Positions 18,365 through 25,931 of a stretch of DNA of 64,000 nucleotides are shown here, piece by piece. Under the pieces are notes generated by a model. It had not been told where the DNA came from and did no database searches. It saw only the letters and a list, made by a program, of their open reading frames with translations. The position numbers and the translations under genes are program-made. The DNA lies in the NCBI GenBank assembly GCA_020638195.1, contig JACKJC010000001.1:1043001-1107000 (forward strand). Direction: 5' to 3'. The DNA comes from Methylobacteriaceae bacterium. Its GTDB lineage: Bacteria; Pseudomonadota; Alphaproteobacteria; Rhizobiales; Beijerinckiaceae. Numbering within the stretch: the stretch's first letter is position 1; each line of letters opens with the position of its first letter.

Positions 18365-19471
18365 ATGACCGCATTTCTCGCCAGCGTCGTCAGTCCCGCC
18401 GAAGCAGCGGTCGCGCTCGACTGCGGCGCGGACATCATCGACTGCACCGATCCAGCGCGCGGCGCGCTTGGCGCGCCGGCGGCCGAGGTGGTTGCCGCCA
18501 TCGTCCGGGCGGTCGGCGGTGCGCGACCGGTGAGCGCGGCCGCCGGGCCGCTCGACCTCGTGGGCGTGCGGCTCTACGCGGCGGTCGAGGCGCTGTGCGC
18601 GGCCGGAGCCGATATCGTGAAGGTGGGTTTTGCCGACGAACCCGACGCGCGGGCGAAAATCGTGACGCTGGCCCCGCTGACCGAGGACGTGCAGCTGGTC
18701 GCGGTCCTGCTCGCCGACCGCACGCCGCCGCTTGGTATGATCGAGGAAATGGCGGCGGCGGGCTTTTCCGGCGCCATGCTCGATACCGTGGACAAGACGC
18801 GCGGCCGCTTCCTCGAGACGCTGGACGCGGCCGACGCCGCCGACTTCATCGAGAAATGCCGGGCGGCAGGCCTGTCGGCGGGCGTCTCGGGCTCGCTGGA
18901 AGCGCCCGATGTGCCGCGCCTCGTGGCGCTCGACGCCGATTTTCTCGGCTTTCGCAGCGCGCTCTGCGGCGCCGGCGACCGGCAGGGCGGGATCGACCGC
19001 GATGCGGTCGCCGCGATCCGCGCCCTGATGGACGCGGGGCTGCACGCCGGCGAAGGGCCGCAGCAGACCGACCGGATTTTCGTGCGCGACTTTCTCGTCG
19101 ACGCGAATGTCGGCGCCTACAATTACGAGACGAAGAAGCGCCAGCGCATGCGCTTCAATGTCGAGGCGGACGTTCCCCGCGCGAAACGCGTGGCCGACGA
19201 TTTCGGCGATGTGGTTTCCTACGACGTGATCGTCGATGCGATCCGTCGCATGATCCAGACCGGCCATGTGAAATTGGTGGAGACCATGGCGGAGGAGATC
19301 GCCGCCGCCGCGTTGCGCGACAGGCGGGTCAAGCGGGTGCGCGTCCGGGTGGAGAAGCTCGACATCATCGAGGGCGCGGTCGGCGTGGAGATCGAGCGCG
19401 AGCAATCGCTGGAGCCGCCGAAACCGCGCGCGCCGTTTCGCGGCCTGCCCAAGGGCGAGCCGGTGGCGTGA
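18365..19471 (+). CDS. Fusion of furan phosphate synthase (MfnB-like) and FolB-like aldolase
   Basis: This 368-residue cytoplasmic protein has two domains. Residues 1-230 match MfnB/DUF556, a TIM barrel that makes (5-formylfuran-3-yl)methyl phosphate from glyceraldehyde 3-phosphate for methanofuran-type cofactors. Motifs are ADIIDCTDP, ADIVKVGFA, AMLDTVDKTRG and GFRSALCGAGDRQGGID. Residues 240-355 match dihydroneopterin aldolase: VGAYNYETKKRQ, VKLVETMAEEIA and VEKLDIIEGAVGVEIER. One protein may thus serve both the furan and the pterin cofactor of H4MPT-linked C1 oxidation. At the position of archaeal MfnB Lys27 it has Thr. Its stop overlaps the next start. Confidence 0.85.
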   Translation: MTAFLASVVSPAEAAVALDCGADIIDCTDPARGALGAPAAEVVAAIVRAVGGARPVSAAAGPLDLVGVRLYAAVEALCAAGADIVKVGFADEPDARAKIVTLAPLTEDVQLVAVLLADRTPPLGMIEEMAAAGFSGAMLDTVDKTRGRFLETLDAADAADFIEKCRAAGLSAGVSGSLEAPDVPRLVALDADFLGFRSALCGAGDRQGGIDRDAVAAIRALMDAGLHAGEGPQQTDRIFVRDFLVDANVGAYNYETKKRQRMRFNVEADVPRAKRVADDFGDVVSYDVIVDAIRRMIQTGHVKLVETMAEEIAAAALRDRRVKRVRVRVEKLDIIEGAVGVEIEREQSLEPPKPRAPFRGLPKGEPVA

Positions 19472-20091
19472 GCCTGCTTATCGCGCGCATCGGCGACGGG
19501 CTGGCGGGAACGCCGCATTTGAAGGTATGGCTCGATGCGCTGGCCGCGTGGCCGGGCGCACTGGTGATCGCGCCGAGTGGCGGGCCGTTTGGCGCAGCCG
19601 CGCGCGGGGCGGCGCAGGCTATGGAATTGAACGCGGTCGTCGCACAGCGCATCGCCTTGATGGCGATGGATCAATATGCGGTCGCGCTGGCGGCGGTCCG
19701 GCCGTCGCCGGTCGTCGCGGAGAGTGAGAGCGAGCTTCGCGCAGCTATCGAGGCGCGGCGCATCGTGATCTGGGCGCCGGCGCGCATGGTTTCGGCTGCG
19801 ACTGACATTCCGGCGACGCCGGAGATCTCATCGGATTCGATTGCGGCCTGGCTCGCGGGAAGGCTGGGCGCGACGCATCTGCTGCTGATCGAGGATTCAG
19901 ATCCGCCGACGCCAGTCTCGACCGCATGGCTCGCCAGGCGCGCGATGGTGGATGCGCGATTTCCGGATTTCGCGGCGCTTGCGCGTTGTCCAATCTGGAT
20001 CGCGGGGCCGGGCGCATGTCTCCATGCGGAGAGGATGCTTGCTGAGGGGAAGCAGCCCGGCGCGCGCGTAACGGCGATGCGCGGGGCTTGA
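19468..20091 (+). CDS. Amino-acid-kinase-fold protein, MfnE-like (methylofuran biosynthesis)
   Basis: This 207-residue protein has the layout of the small kinases found in bacterial H4MPT/methylofuran clusters: an N-terminal Gly loop (RIGDGLAG), then a second Gly-rich loop (APSGGPFGAA), and ALMAMDQYAVALAA. MfnE phosphorylates aminomethylfuran-methyl phosphate to the diphosphate. The Gly loops differ from the usual KxGGS and PGGG forms, so activity is uncertain. The start GTG overlaps the mfnB-folB stop (GTGA), showing translational coupling. Confidence 0.7.
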   Translation: MSLLIARIGDGLAGTPHLKVWLDALAAWPGALVIAPSGGPFGAAARGAAQAMELNAVVAQRIALMAMDQYAVALAAVRPSPVVAESESELRAAIEARRIVIWAPARMVSAATDIPATPEISSDSIAAWLAGRLGATHLLLIEDSDPPTPVSTAWLARRAMVDARFPDFAALARCPIWIAGPGACLHAERMLAEGKQPGARVTAMRGA

Positions 20092-20146
20092 GAGCGCGCA
20101 ACCCGCGCCGTCATCGAGAGGAGCGCAGCGATGCGGCGATCTGGGC

Positions 20147-20227
20147 CGTCATTGCGAGCGAAGCGAAGCAATCCAGAGTCACAACCCGGCTCTGGATTGC
20201 TTTGTCGTTTCACTCCTCGAAATGACG
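20147..20227. repeat. Palindromic repeat family A, copy 1
   Basis: An imperfect inverted repeat opens CGTCATTGCGAGCGAAGCG, continues into AAGCAATCCAGAG, and closes with CTCTGGATTGCTT and AAATGACG. A partial half-copy precedes it (from about 20109). It lies between the 3' ends of two convergent genes. Related copies are at 25824 and 31009. Confidence 0.85.
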
Positions 20228-20235
20228 GATCGGCG

Positions 20236-21492
20236 TCACGGCGCGATCTTCACCATCATTTCCTGATAGCCATGCACGAAGGAGGAGTAGACGCGCTTGG
20301 GCGGCGCCAGAACCTCGATCTTCATGTCGCGCTTCAGAATCTCTTCCCACAGAATCTTCAGCTGCAATTCGCCGAGCCGGTTGCCGACGCAGCGATGGAT
20401 GCCGAAGCCGAAGGAGAGATGCTGGCGCGGGCGCTCGCGATCGATGATGAACTGGTCGGGGTTCTCGATTGCGTCGCCGTCGCGATTGCCCGAGATGTAC
20501 CACATGGCGAGCTTGTCGCCCTTCTTGATCATCTTGCCGCCGACTTCCGTGTCGGCCAGCGCCGTGCGGCGCATGTAGGCGAGCGGCGTCTGGTAGCGGA
20601 TGATCTCGGGAACAGCGGATTCGAGCAGCGCGGGATTGGCCCGCAGCTTGGCGTACTGGTCGGGGTTCTGGTTGAAGAACCAGACTGAACCGGTCATCGA
20701 ATTGCGCGTCGTGTCGTTGCCGCCGACGATCAGCAGGATGACGTTGCCGAGATATTCGCGCGGGTTCATGTTGCGCGTGGCTTCGCCGCTCACCAGCATC
20801 GAGATGAGATCGCCGCCGAGTTCCTTGGCGTTCACGCGCTGGTTCCACAGCTGCATGAAGGCGCCGAGGCATTCGCCGAAGACCTGCTCGCGCTCTTCCT
20901 CGGAATTGATGAGGCGATCGGGATTGTTGAGGTCGGTGGTCGCGACATCAGACCAATAGGTCAGCTTGCGGCGCTGCTCGAACGGGAAGTCGAACAGCGT
21001 CGCCAGCATCTGGCCGGTCAGTTCGATCGACACCTTGTCGACCCAGTCGAACGCTTCGCCGCGCGGCAAGCTGTCCAGCGTGTTCTGGATGCGGCTGCGG
21101 ATCAGGCCCTCGAACTTCGCGAGGTTCGCCGGCGAGACGATCGGCTGCACGATCTTGCGCTGCTCGTCGTGCTTGGGCTGGTCCATGGCGATGAACATCG
21201 GCAGTTCGAGATCGCCCGTGCGGTCGCGCAAGGTGATGCCGCCGAAGGTGGACGAGGAGGAGAACGCCTTGTGGTTCACCTCGACCGAGACGATGTCCTT
21301 GTACTTGCTGATCGACCAGAAGGGGCCGATCGGGCTGTCCTTGCAATAATGGACCGGCGCCTCGCGGCGCAGCCGGTCGAAATAATGCATCCAGACGTCC
21401 TGCTGGTAGAGCTTCGGATCGGAGACGTTGATGTCCTCGAGCGGCATGCTCTCGGCGAGCTTGGCATGGTCGATGGGCGCATGTTCGTTCAT
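20236..21492 (-). CDS. Cytochrome P450, CYP153 family (alkane/fatty acid terminal hydroxylase)
   Basis: This 418-residue soluble bacterial P450 has the heme-ligand motif FGFGIHRCVG (Cys368), an I-helix with oxygen-activating VGGNDTTRN, and a K-helix ESAVPEIIRYQ. CYP153-typical segments include MFIAMDQPKHDEQRKIVQPI and the C-terminal HGYQEMMVKI. CYP153 enzymes hydroxylate medium-chain alkanes or fatty acids at the terminal carbon using NADH via ferredoxin reductase and ferredoxin. The ferredoxin gene lies 81 bp upstream on the same strand; no reductase gene is present in the window. Confidence 0.92.
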   Translation of the reverse strand: MNEHAPIDHAKLAESMPLEDINVSDPKLYQQDVWMHYFDRLRREAPVHYCKDSPIGPFWSISKYKDIVSVEVNHKAFSSSSTFGGITLRDRTGDLELPMFIAMDQPKHDEQRKIVQPIVSPANLAKFEGLIRSRIQNTLDSLPRGEAFDWVDKVSIELTGQMLATLFDFPFEQRRKLTYWSDVATTDLNNPDRLINSEEEREQVFGECLGAFMQLWNQRVNAKELGGDLISMLVSGEATRNMNPREYLGNVILLIVGGNDTTRNSMTGSVWFFNQNPDQYAKLRANPALLESAVPEIIRYQTPLAYMRRTALADTEVGGKMIKKGDKLAMWYISGNRDGDAIENPDQFIIDRERPRQHLSFGFGIHRCVGNRLGELQLKILWEEILKRDMKIEVLAPPKRVYSSFVHGYQEMMVKIAP

Positions 21493-21573
21493 GGTGTCCT
21501 CCCGACGAACGCTATTGTTTGCTGTTGAGTGCGACGCAATTGCGGCCGCGCATTCGAGGCGCGGCTCACTGTG

Positions 21574-21894
21574 TCAGTGCTGGCTTTCCGGCAGATGGAC
21601 GACGAGCCCGTCGAGCGCGCCCGTCACCGTGATCTGGCACGAGAGACGCGAGGTGTCCTGCACACTGTCGACGAAGCTCAGCATGCTCGTCTCCTGCTCG
21701 TTCGGCGCGCCTACCTTATCCTTCCAGGCGGCGTCGACATAGACATGGCAGGTCGCGCAGGCGCATTCGCCGCCGCAGTCGGCGTCGATGCCCGGCACGG
21801 AATTGAGAATCGCGCCACGCATCACCGTCTCGCCCTCCGGCACATCCACCGCGCGATCGGTTCCGTCATGTGCAACGTAGTGAATTTTCGGCAT
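21574..21894 (-). CDS. [2Fe-2S] ferredoxin, redox partner of CYP153
   Basis: This 106-residue adrenodoxin-type ferredoxin has cluster ligands Cys40, Cys46, Cys49 (in DCGGECACATC) and Cys86 (in RLSCQI). It passes electrons from a ferredoxin reductase to the P450. It starts MPKIHYVAHDG and is first gene of a two-gene unit with CYP153. A long hairpin at 21940-21981 lies just upstream of its start. Confidence 0.93.
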   Translation of the reverse strand: MPKIHYVAHDGTDRAVDVPEGETVMRGAILNSVPGIDADCGGECACATCHVYVDAAWKDKVGAPNEQETSMLSFVDSVQDTSRLSCQITVTGALDGLVVHLPESQH

Positions 21895-21939
21895 TTCCTC
21901 GCCCCTGGCTCGCTTGTTGTTCGCGGTTCGCCAAAAAGT

Positions 21940-21981
21940 ATAGGGATAAACGGGTTTCTTGCAAAACCCGTTTATCCCTAT
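21940..21981 (-). terminator. 18-bp perfect hairpin between ahcY and the ferredoxin gene
   Basis: The arms 21940-21957 and 21964-21981 are exact reverse complements with a 6-base loop. They are markedly AT-richer than the surroundings (core GGGATAAACGGG). Read on the minus strand the stem is followed within a few bases by TTTTT, so it can end ahcY transcripts. It also lies about 46 bp upstream of the ferredoxin ATG. Confidence 0.6.
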
Positions 21982-22021
21982 TTCGGAGGGCGAAATTCGG
22001 TGGCCAGTGGCTTCAGCTGAT

Positions 22022-22115
22022 TGTCATCCCGGACGACCCGCAGGGTCGATCCGGGAACCAGCCTTCGTGCTCTGGCTGGGGCCCGGCTCTCCGCTTCGCC
22101 GCGGCCGGGATGACG
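22022..22115. repeat. Palindromic repeat family B, copy 1
   Basis: It opens TGTCATCCCGGACGACCCG, has an inner GGTCGATCCGGGAACCAG, and closes CTTCGCCGCGGCCGGGATGACG. It ends 10 bp after the ahcY stop codon. Other copies are at 27716, 38705 and a short one at 37109. Confidence 0.85.
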
Positions 22116-22125
22116 GCGCCGCCGA

Positions 22126-23532
22126 TCAGTACCGGTAGTGCTCGGGCTTGTAAGGGCCCTGAGCCGGCAGGCCCAGATAGGTCGCCTGCTGCTCCGTCAG
22201 CTTGGTCAGCTTCACGCCGATCTTGGCGAGATGCAGCGCGGCCACCTTCTCGTCGAGGTGCTTGGGCAGCGTGTAGACGCCGACCGGATATTCGCCCTGC
22301 TTCGTCCACAGCTCGATCTGCGCGAGCGTCTGGTTGGTGAAGGAGGCCGACATCACGAAGGACGGGTGGCCGGTGGCGTTGCCGAGGTTCACCAGGCGGC
22401 CTTCCGACAGCAGGATGATGCGCTTGCCGTCGTTGAACTCGACTTCGTCGACCTGCGGCTTGACGTTGTGCCACTTGAAGTTCTTGAGGCCCGCGACCTG
22501 GATCTCGGAATCGAAATGCCCGATGTTGCAGACTATGGCGCGGTCCTTCATGGCGCGCATGTGGTCGACGGTGATGACGTCGACATTGCCCGTCGCCGTG
22601 CAGAAGATGTCGGCGCGCGGGGCGGCCTCTTCCATCGTGGTGACCTCGTAGCCTTCCATCGCCGCCTGCAGCGCGCAGATCGGATCGATCTCGGTGACGA
22701 TGACGCGGCAGCCCGCGTTGCGCAGCGAGGCGGCCGAGCCCTTGCCGACGTCGCCGTAGCCGGCGATGCAGGCGACCTTGCCGGCCATCATCACGTCCGT
22801 GCCGCGGCGGATGCCGTCGACCAGCGATTCACGGCAACCGTAGAGGTTGTCGAACTTCGACTTGGTGACGCTGTCGTTGACATTGATCGCCGGCCACAGG
22901 AGCTTGCCCTCCTTGTGCATGTTGTAGAGGCGATGCACGCCGGTCGTGGTCTCTTCCGTGACGCCCTTGATGCTCTCGGCGTTGCGCTTGTACCAGCCGG
23001 GGTTGGCCTTCAGGCGCTTCTTGATGGCGGCGAAGAGGACTTCCTCTTCCTCGTTCGTCGCCTTGTCGAGAAAGGCCGTGTCGCCCTGCTCGGCGCGAAG
23101 GCCGAGGTGGATCAGCAGCGTGGCGTCGCCGCCGTCGTCGAGAATCATGTTCGGGCAGCCGCCGTCGCCCCATTCGAAGATCTTGTGGGTGTAGTCCCAA
23201 TAGTCCTCGAGGCTCTCGCCCTTGATGGCGAAGACCGGCGTGCCGGCGGCGGCGATGGCGGCCGCAGCGTGGTCCTGCGTCGAGTAGATGTTGCACGAGG
23301 CCCAGCGCACGTCGGCGCCCAGCGCCTTCAGCGTCTCGATGAGAACGCCGGTCTGGATGGTCATGTGCAGCGAGCCGGCGATGCGGGCGCCCTTGAGCGG
23401 CTGGGCCGGGCCATATTCGGCGCGGGTCGCCATCAGGCCGGGCATTTCCGTCTCGGCGATGTTCAATTCCTTGCGGCCCCAGTCGGCAAGGCCGATGTCG
23501 GCGACGACGTAATCGTTGAAATGCTTGGTCAT
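22126..23532 (-). CDS. ahcY: S-adenosylhomocysteine hydrolase
   Basis: This 468-residue enzyme splits SAH into homocysteine and adenosine, removing the inhibitor of methyltransferases. Family motifs are SCNIYSTQDHAAAAIA, GCPNMILDDGGD, the NAD-binding GYGDVGKGSAAS, and C-terminal LGLPAQGPYKPEHYRY. Length includes the insertion typical of proteobacterial forms. A palindrome 76 bp upstream (23608-23627) is a likely operator. Translation from MTKHFNDYVV. Confidence 0.97.
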   Translation of the reverse strand: MTKHFNDYVVADIGLADWGRKELNIAETEMPGLMATRAEYGPAQPLKGARIAGSLHMTIQTGVLIETLKALGADVRWASCNIYSTQDHAAAAIAAAGTPVFAIKGESLEDYWDYTHKIFEWGDGGCPNMILDDGGDATLLIHLGLRAEQGDTAFLDKATNEEEEVLFAAIKKRLKANPGWYKRNAESIKGVTEETTTGVHRLYNMHKEGKLLWPAINVNDSVTKSKFDNLYGCRESLVDGIRRGTDVMMAGKVACIAGYGDVGKGSAASLRNAGCRVIVTEIDPICALQAAMEGYEVTTMEEAAPRADIFCTATGNVDVITVDHMRAMKDRAIVCNIGHFDSEIQVAGLKNFKWHNVKPQVDEVEFNDGKRIILLSEGRLVNLGNATGHPSFVMSASFTNQTLAQIELWTKQGEYPVGVYTLPKHLDEKVAALHLAKIGVKLTKLTEQQATYLGLPAQGPYKPEHYRY

Positions 23533-23607
23533 TGTGCGCTCTCTGGCTTTTTTCAGTCCGTGGCTTGGGCGGTCCTATAGCAGCGGGCGCGGCATAGCGC
23601 AATAAAC

Positions 23608-23627
23608 ATATAAAGATTTCTTTATGT
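23608..23627 (-). promoter_or_regulatory. Palindromic operator upstream of ahcY
   Basis: The 9-bp arms ATATAAAGA and TCTTTATGT, separated by TT, pair with one mismatch. They form an AT-rich island in GC-rich DNA between the DUF2182 gene and ahcY. The site resembles winged-helix (ArsR-type) operators; SAH-responsive SahR repressors control ahcY in many proteobacteria, so this is a candidate site. The regulator assignment is inference. Confidence 0.5.
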
Positions 23628-23653
23628 CCGATGCCAACGAGTCGCCGGCATGC

Positions 23654-24439
23654 TTACCGAACGACGAGGCAGGCGGCGACGAAGATGCCCAGACCCAGCA
23701 GGGTCGCGCCAATCGCGTGTCGTAACCGCCATGACGGCGGGGCGAGCTTTTCGCCCAGAACGACGACGGTCAGCGTCGCCATCCACAACAGGTTCATGGC
23801 GCCAACGACGAACATCACCGCCATGAGCGCCCAACAGCAGCCGACGCAGAACCGCCCGTGGCCGAGCCCCATCGCAAAGGCCCCGGCCGCGCCGTCGCGC
23901 CATTCCGCCAGCAGAAAGCCGAGCGGCGTCCGGCATTTGACGAGGCAGGCCTCTTTGAGCGCCGTGAACTGAAAGGCGCCGGCCGCGAGCAGAACGCCCG
24001 CGCTGAGCGCCGCGCTCGCGCTTTGCGCCATCGGCGTCAGCAGCGTTGCGCGCATCAACGCCGTCTGCGCGACGGCGGCGATCGCGGCAAACCCGGTCCA
24101 GACGACGAAATAACCGCCGGCAAAGGCGGCGGCGCGCCCGCTGGTGGATACGCCGGGGCTGCGTCGCGCCGTCATGTCCATGAACAAGGACAGCATGCGA
24201 GGGAGAGTTGGCCCCATCATCGCCGCCATCATGACGGTCCACATCAGGAAGGCCGCGGAGAATTCGCGCCAGCCCGGTCGCATGGCCATCGCCGGTCGCG
24301 CCATGGCCGACATGGCCGCGCTCATTCCGACATTCATACGTACGAGATAGAGCCAGCTCAGGCCGACGAGCGCCGCCAGGCCGGTCCAGAACAGGAAGCG
24401 CCGCGCCCGGGCGTCGCGCGGCGCTATGCCGGGCGGCAC
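23654..24439 (-). CDS. DUF2182 integral membrane protein
   Basis: This 261-residue protein has six to seven predicted helices and is Met-rich near the N-terminus (MSAAMSAMARPAMAM). It has FLMWTVMMAAMMGPT, a motif typical of DUF2182, and cysteines in LVKCRTP and HGRFCVGCCW. The family is annotated as predicted metal-binding but has no settled function. It overlaps nothing but follows the DUF1326 gene by 4 bp, so the two form a pair, a combination seen in many genomes. Confidence 0.85.
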   Translation of the reverse strand: MPPGIAPRDARARRFLFWTGLAALVGLSWLYLVRMNVGMSAAMSAMARPAMAMRPGWREFSAAFLMWTVMMAAMMGPTLPRMLSLFMDMTARRSPGVSTSGRAAAFAGGYFVVWTGFAAIAAVAQTALMRATLLTPMAQSASAALSAGVLLAAGAFQFTALKEACLVKCRTPLGFLLAEWRDGAAGAFAMGLGHGRFCVGCCWALMAVMFVVGAMNLLWMATLTVVVLGEKLAPPSWRLRHAIGATLLGLGIFVAACLVVR

Positions 24440-24443
24440 GACG

Positions 24444-25046
24444 TCATGCCGACTGATAGGCGAAGGACGACGTGAAGCCGTTGCGCCCCGACAATGTCCA
24501 GACCATGCCGAAATCGGCGTAGCGCAGCTTTTCCGACCGCCCGACCGTCGCAGGAACGCCCGGAGAAATGCACAGCGGATGGTTCTCGATCTCGACCGGC
24601 TTGCCGCCCTGCCCTTCGATCATGTCGATCGCGGCCTCGGCAATGTCGGGAATGGTCAGGCTTCTGTGCTTGCCGTTTTTCTCGTAACGCATGGCGACAT
24701 TCTTCGCGCCGACGATTTCGCCGATGAACGAGGCGAGCACCGCAGGATGGCCGCCCGCCTTGCCGGAGAAGATCGCGTGCAGCGCGTCATTCTGCTCGGG
24801 TGTCGCCTTCTCGTCGAAATAGGCGGCGATCTTCCATTTGGATTTCGCCATATTGCCCGGCGAATGCACCGCAAGCGCGACATTGAGCCCGTCCAGCTGC
24901 GTACCGCCGTATTTCCCTTTGTCGATGTGCCAGGCGACAAGCGCCGTGCACTCGCCTTCGGTCGGGGAACTCAGGAAAACGCAGGGACAGGCGGTTTCGC
25001 AATTGCAGGCCTCGAAATAATCGCCCGCGAGAGTCCAGTCCGTCAT
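24444..25046 (-). CDS. DUF1326 cysteine-rich protein
   Basis: This 200-residue soluble protein has the family signature near the N-terminus: Cys14, Cys16, Cys20 and Cys22 in ACNCETACPC, followed by the TEGECTALVAWHID block. The cysteine cluster suggests metal or thiol chemistry; no reaction is established. I start at MTDWTLAGDYF; an upstream ATG 13 codons earlier lacks conservation. Four bp separate it from the DUF2182 gene. Confidence 0.85.
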   Translation of the reverse strand: MTDWTLAGDYFEACNCETACPCVFLSSPTEGECTALVAWHIDKGKYGGTQLDGLNVALAVHSPGNMAKSKWKIAAYFDEKATPEQNDALHAIFSGKAGGHPAVLASFIGEIVGAKNVAMRYEKNGKHRSLTIPDIAEAAIDMIEGQGGKPVEIENHPLCISPGVPATVGRSEKLRYADFGMVWTLSGRNGFTSSFAYQSA

Positions 25047-25153
25047 GGTGGAATCCTCCATTGCGTCCCCAACCCGAACCGGCACAGATAGCGGCGGGAA
25101 ATCGGCGAACCAGATGCGCGCTCCAAAATGATCGCGGGAATTTCGGAGACATC

Positions 25154-25822
25154 GTGAAAGCTCTCATCTTCGACGTCGACGGCACGCTTGCAGAAACCGA
25201 GGAAGTGCACCGCGCGGCGTTCAATCGCGTTTTCGCGGAACATGGGCTCGACTGGAACTGGAATGTCGATCTCTACCGCGAGCTTCTGAAGACAACCGGC
25301 GGCAAGGAGCGGAGGCGCGCCTATGCCGGGATGGTCGGCGCCGAACTCGACGACGCGCAAATCCAGCGCATGCATCTCGCCAAGAACGCGCATTATGGCG
25401 CGCTGACGCGCGGGCGGGCGACGCTTCGGCCGGGCGTCGAGGATCTGATCCGACGCGGCCATGCGGCCGGCCTGAAACTCGCGATTTGCACGACGACGTC
25501 GCGCGCCAATATCGAGGCGCTGATCGAGGCGACGCTGGGCGCCGAGGGGTTCGCGCTGTTCGACACGATCGTGGGCGCCGAGGATGCGCCGGTGAAGAAG
25601 CCCGCGCCCGACGCCTATCTGCTGGCGTTGAAGCGCCTCGGCCTGCCCGCCGCCGACTGCCTCGCATTCGAGGATTCAGCGAATGGGCTCGCGGCGGCGC
25701 GTGCGGCAGGCATTGCGACGGTGGTGACGCCGGGGATCTACACGGCGCATGAGACGTTCGAGGGCGCGGCCGTCGTGCTGCCGTCGCTGGAGGGGTTCGA
25801 CTGGACGAAGGCAGATGCTTAG
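25154..25822 (+). CDS. HAD-superfamily phosphatase, CbbY-like
   Basis: This 222-residue cytoplasmic hydrolase has nucleophile motif FDVDGTLAETEE (DxD), motif II CTTTSRAN, Lys in VKKPAPDAYL, and acidic motif FEDSANGL. The helical cap after DGTL and the phrase LLKTTGGKERRRAY are typical of CbbY, which dephosphorylates xylulose 1,5-bisphosphate formed by Rubisco error. It starts with GTG; no cbb genes lie nearby, so other sugar phosphates are possible. Confidence 0.85.
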   Translation: MKALIFDVDGTLAETEEVHRAAFNRVFAEHGLDWNWNVDLYRELLKTTGGKERRRAYAGMVGAELDDAQIQRMHLAKNAHYGALTRGRATLRPGVEDLIRRGHAAGLKLAICTTTSRANIEALIEATLGAEGFALFDTIVGAEDAPVKKPAPDAYLLALKRLGLPAADCLAFEDSANGLAAARAAGIATVVTPGIYTAHETFEGAAVVLPSLEGFDWTKADA

Positions 25823-25823
25823 C

Positions 25824-25924
25824 CGTCATTGCGAGGAGGCCGAAGGCCGACGCGGCAATCCATCCCCTGATCTCGGCCAGGTTCGGGGATGGATTGCTTC
25901 GTCGCTGCGCTCCTCGCAATGACG
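25824..25924. repeat. Palindromic repeat family A, copy 2
   Basis: It opens CGTCATTGCGAGGAGGCC and closes GCGCTCCTCGCAATGACG, with inner GGCAATCCATCCC and GGGATGGATTGCTT arms. It begins two bases after the stop of the phosphatase gene and ends 8 bp from the convergent ABC permease. Confidence 0.9.
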
Positions 25925-25931
25925 GGCTGCA

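Noticed and set aside
23533..23653. SAH riboswitch upstream of ahcY
   Set aside because: The 121-bp gap is short and I could not trace the conserved pseudoknot; the protein-type palindrome explains the visible structure better.
25154..25822. Naming the HAD phosphatase cbbY outright
   Set aside because: No Calvin-cycle genes are adjacent and several HAD phosphatases share these motifs.
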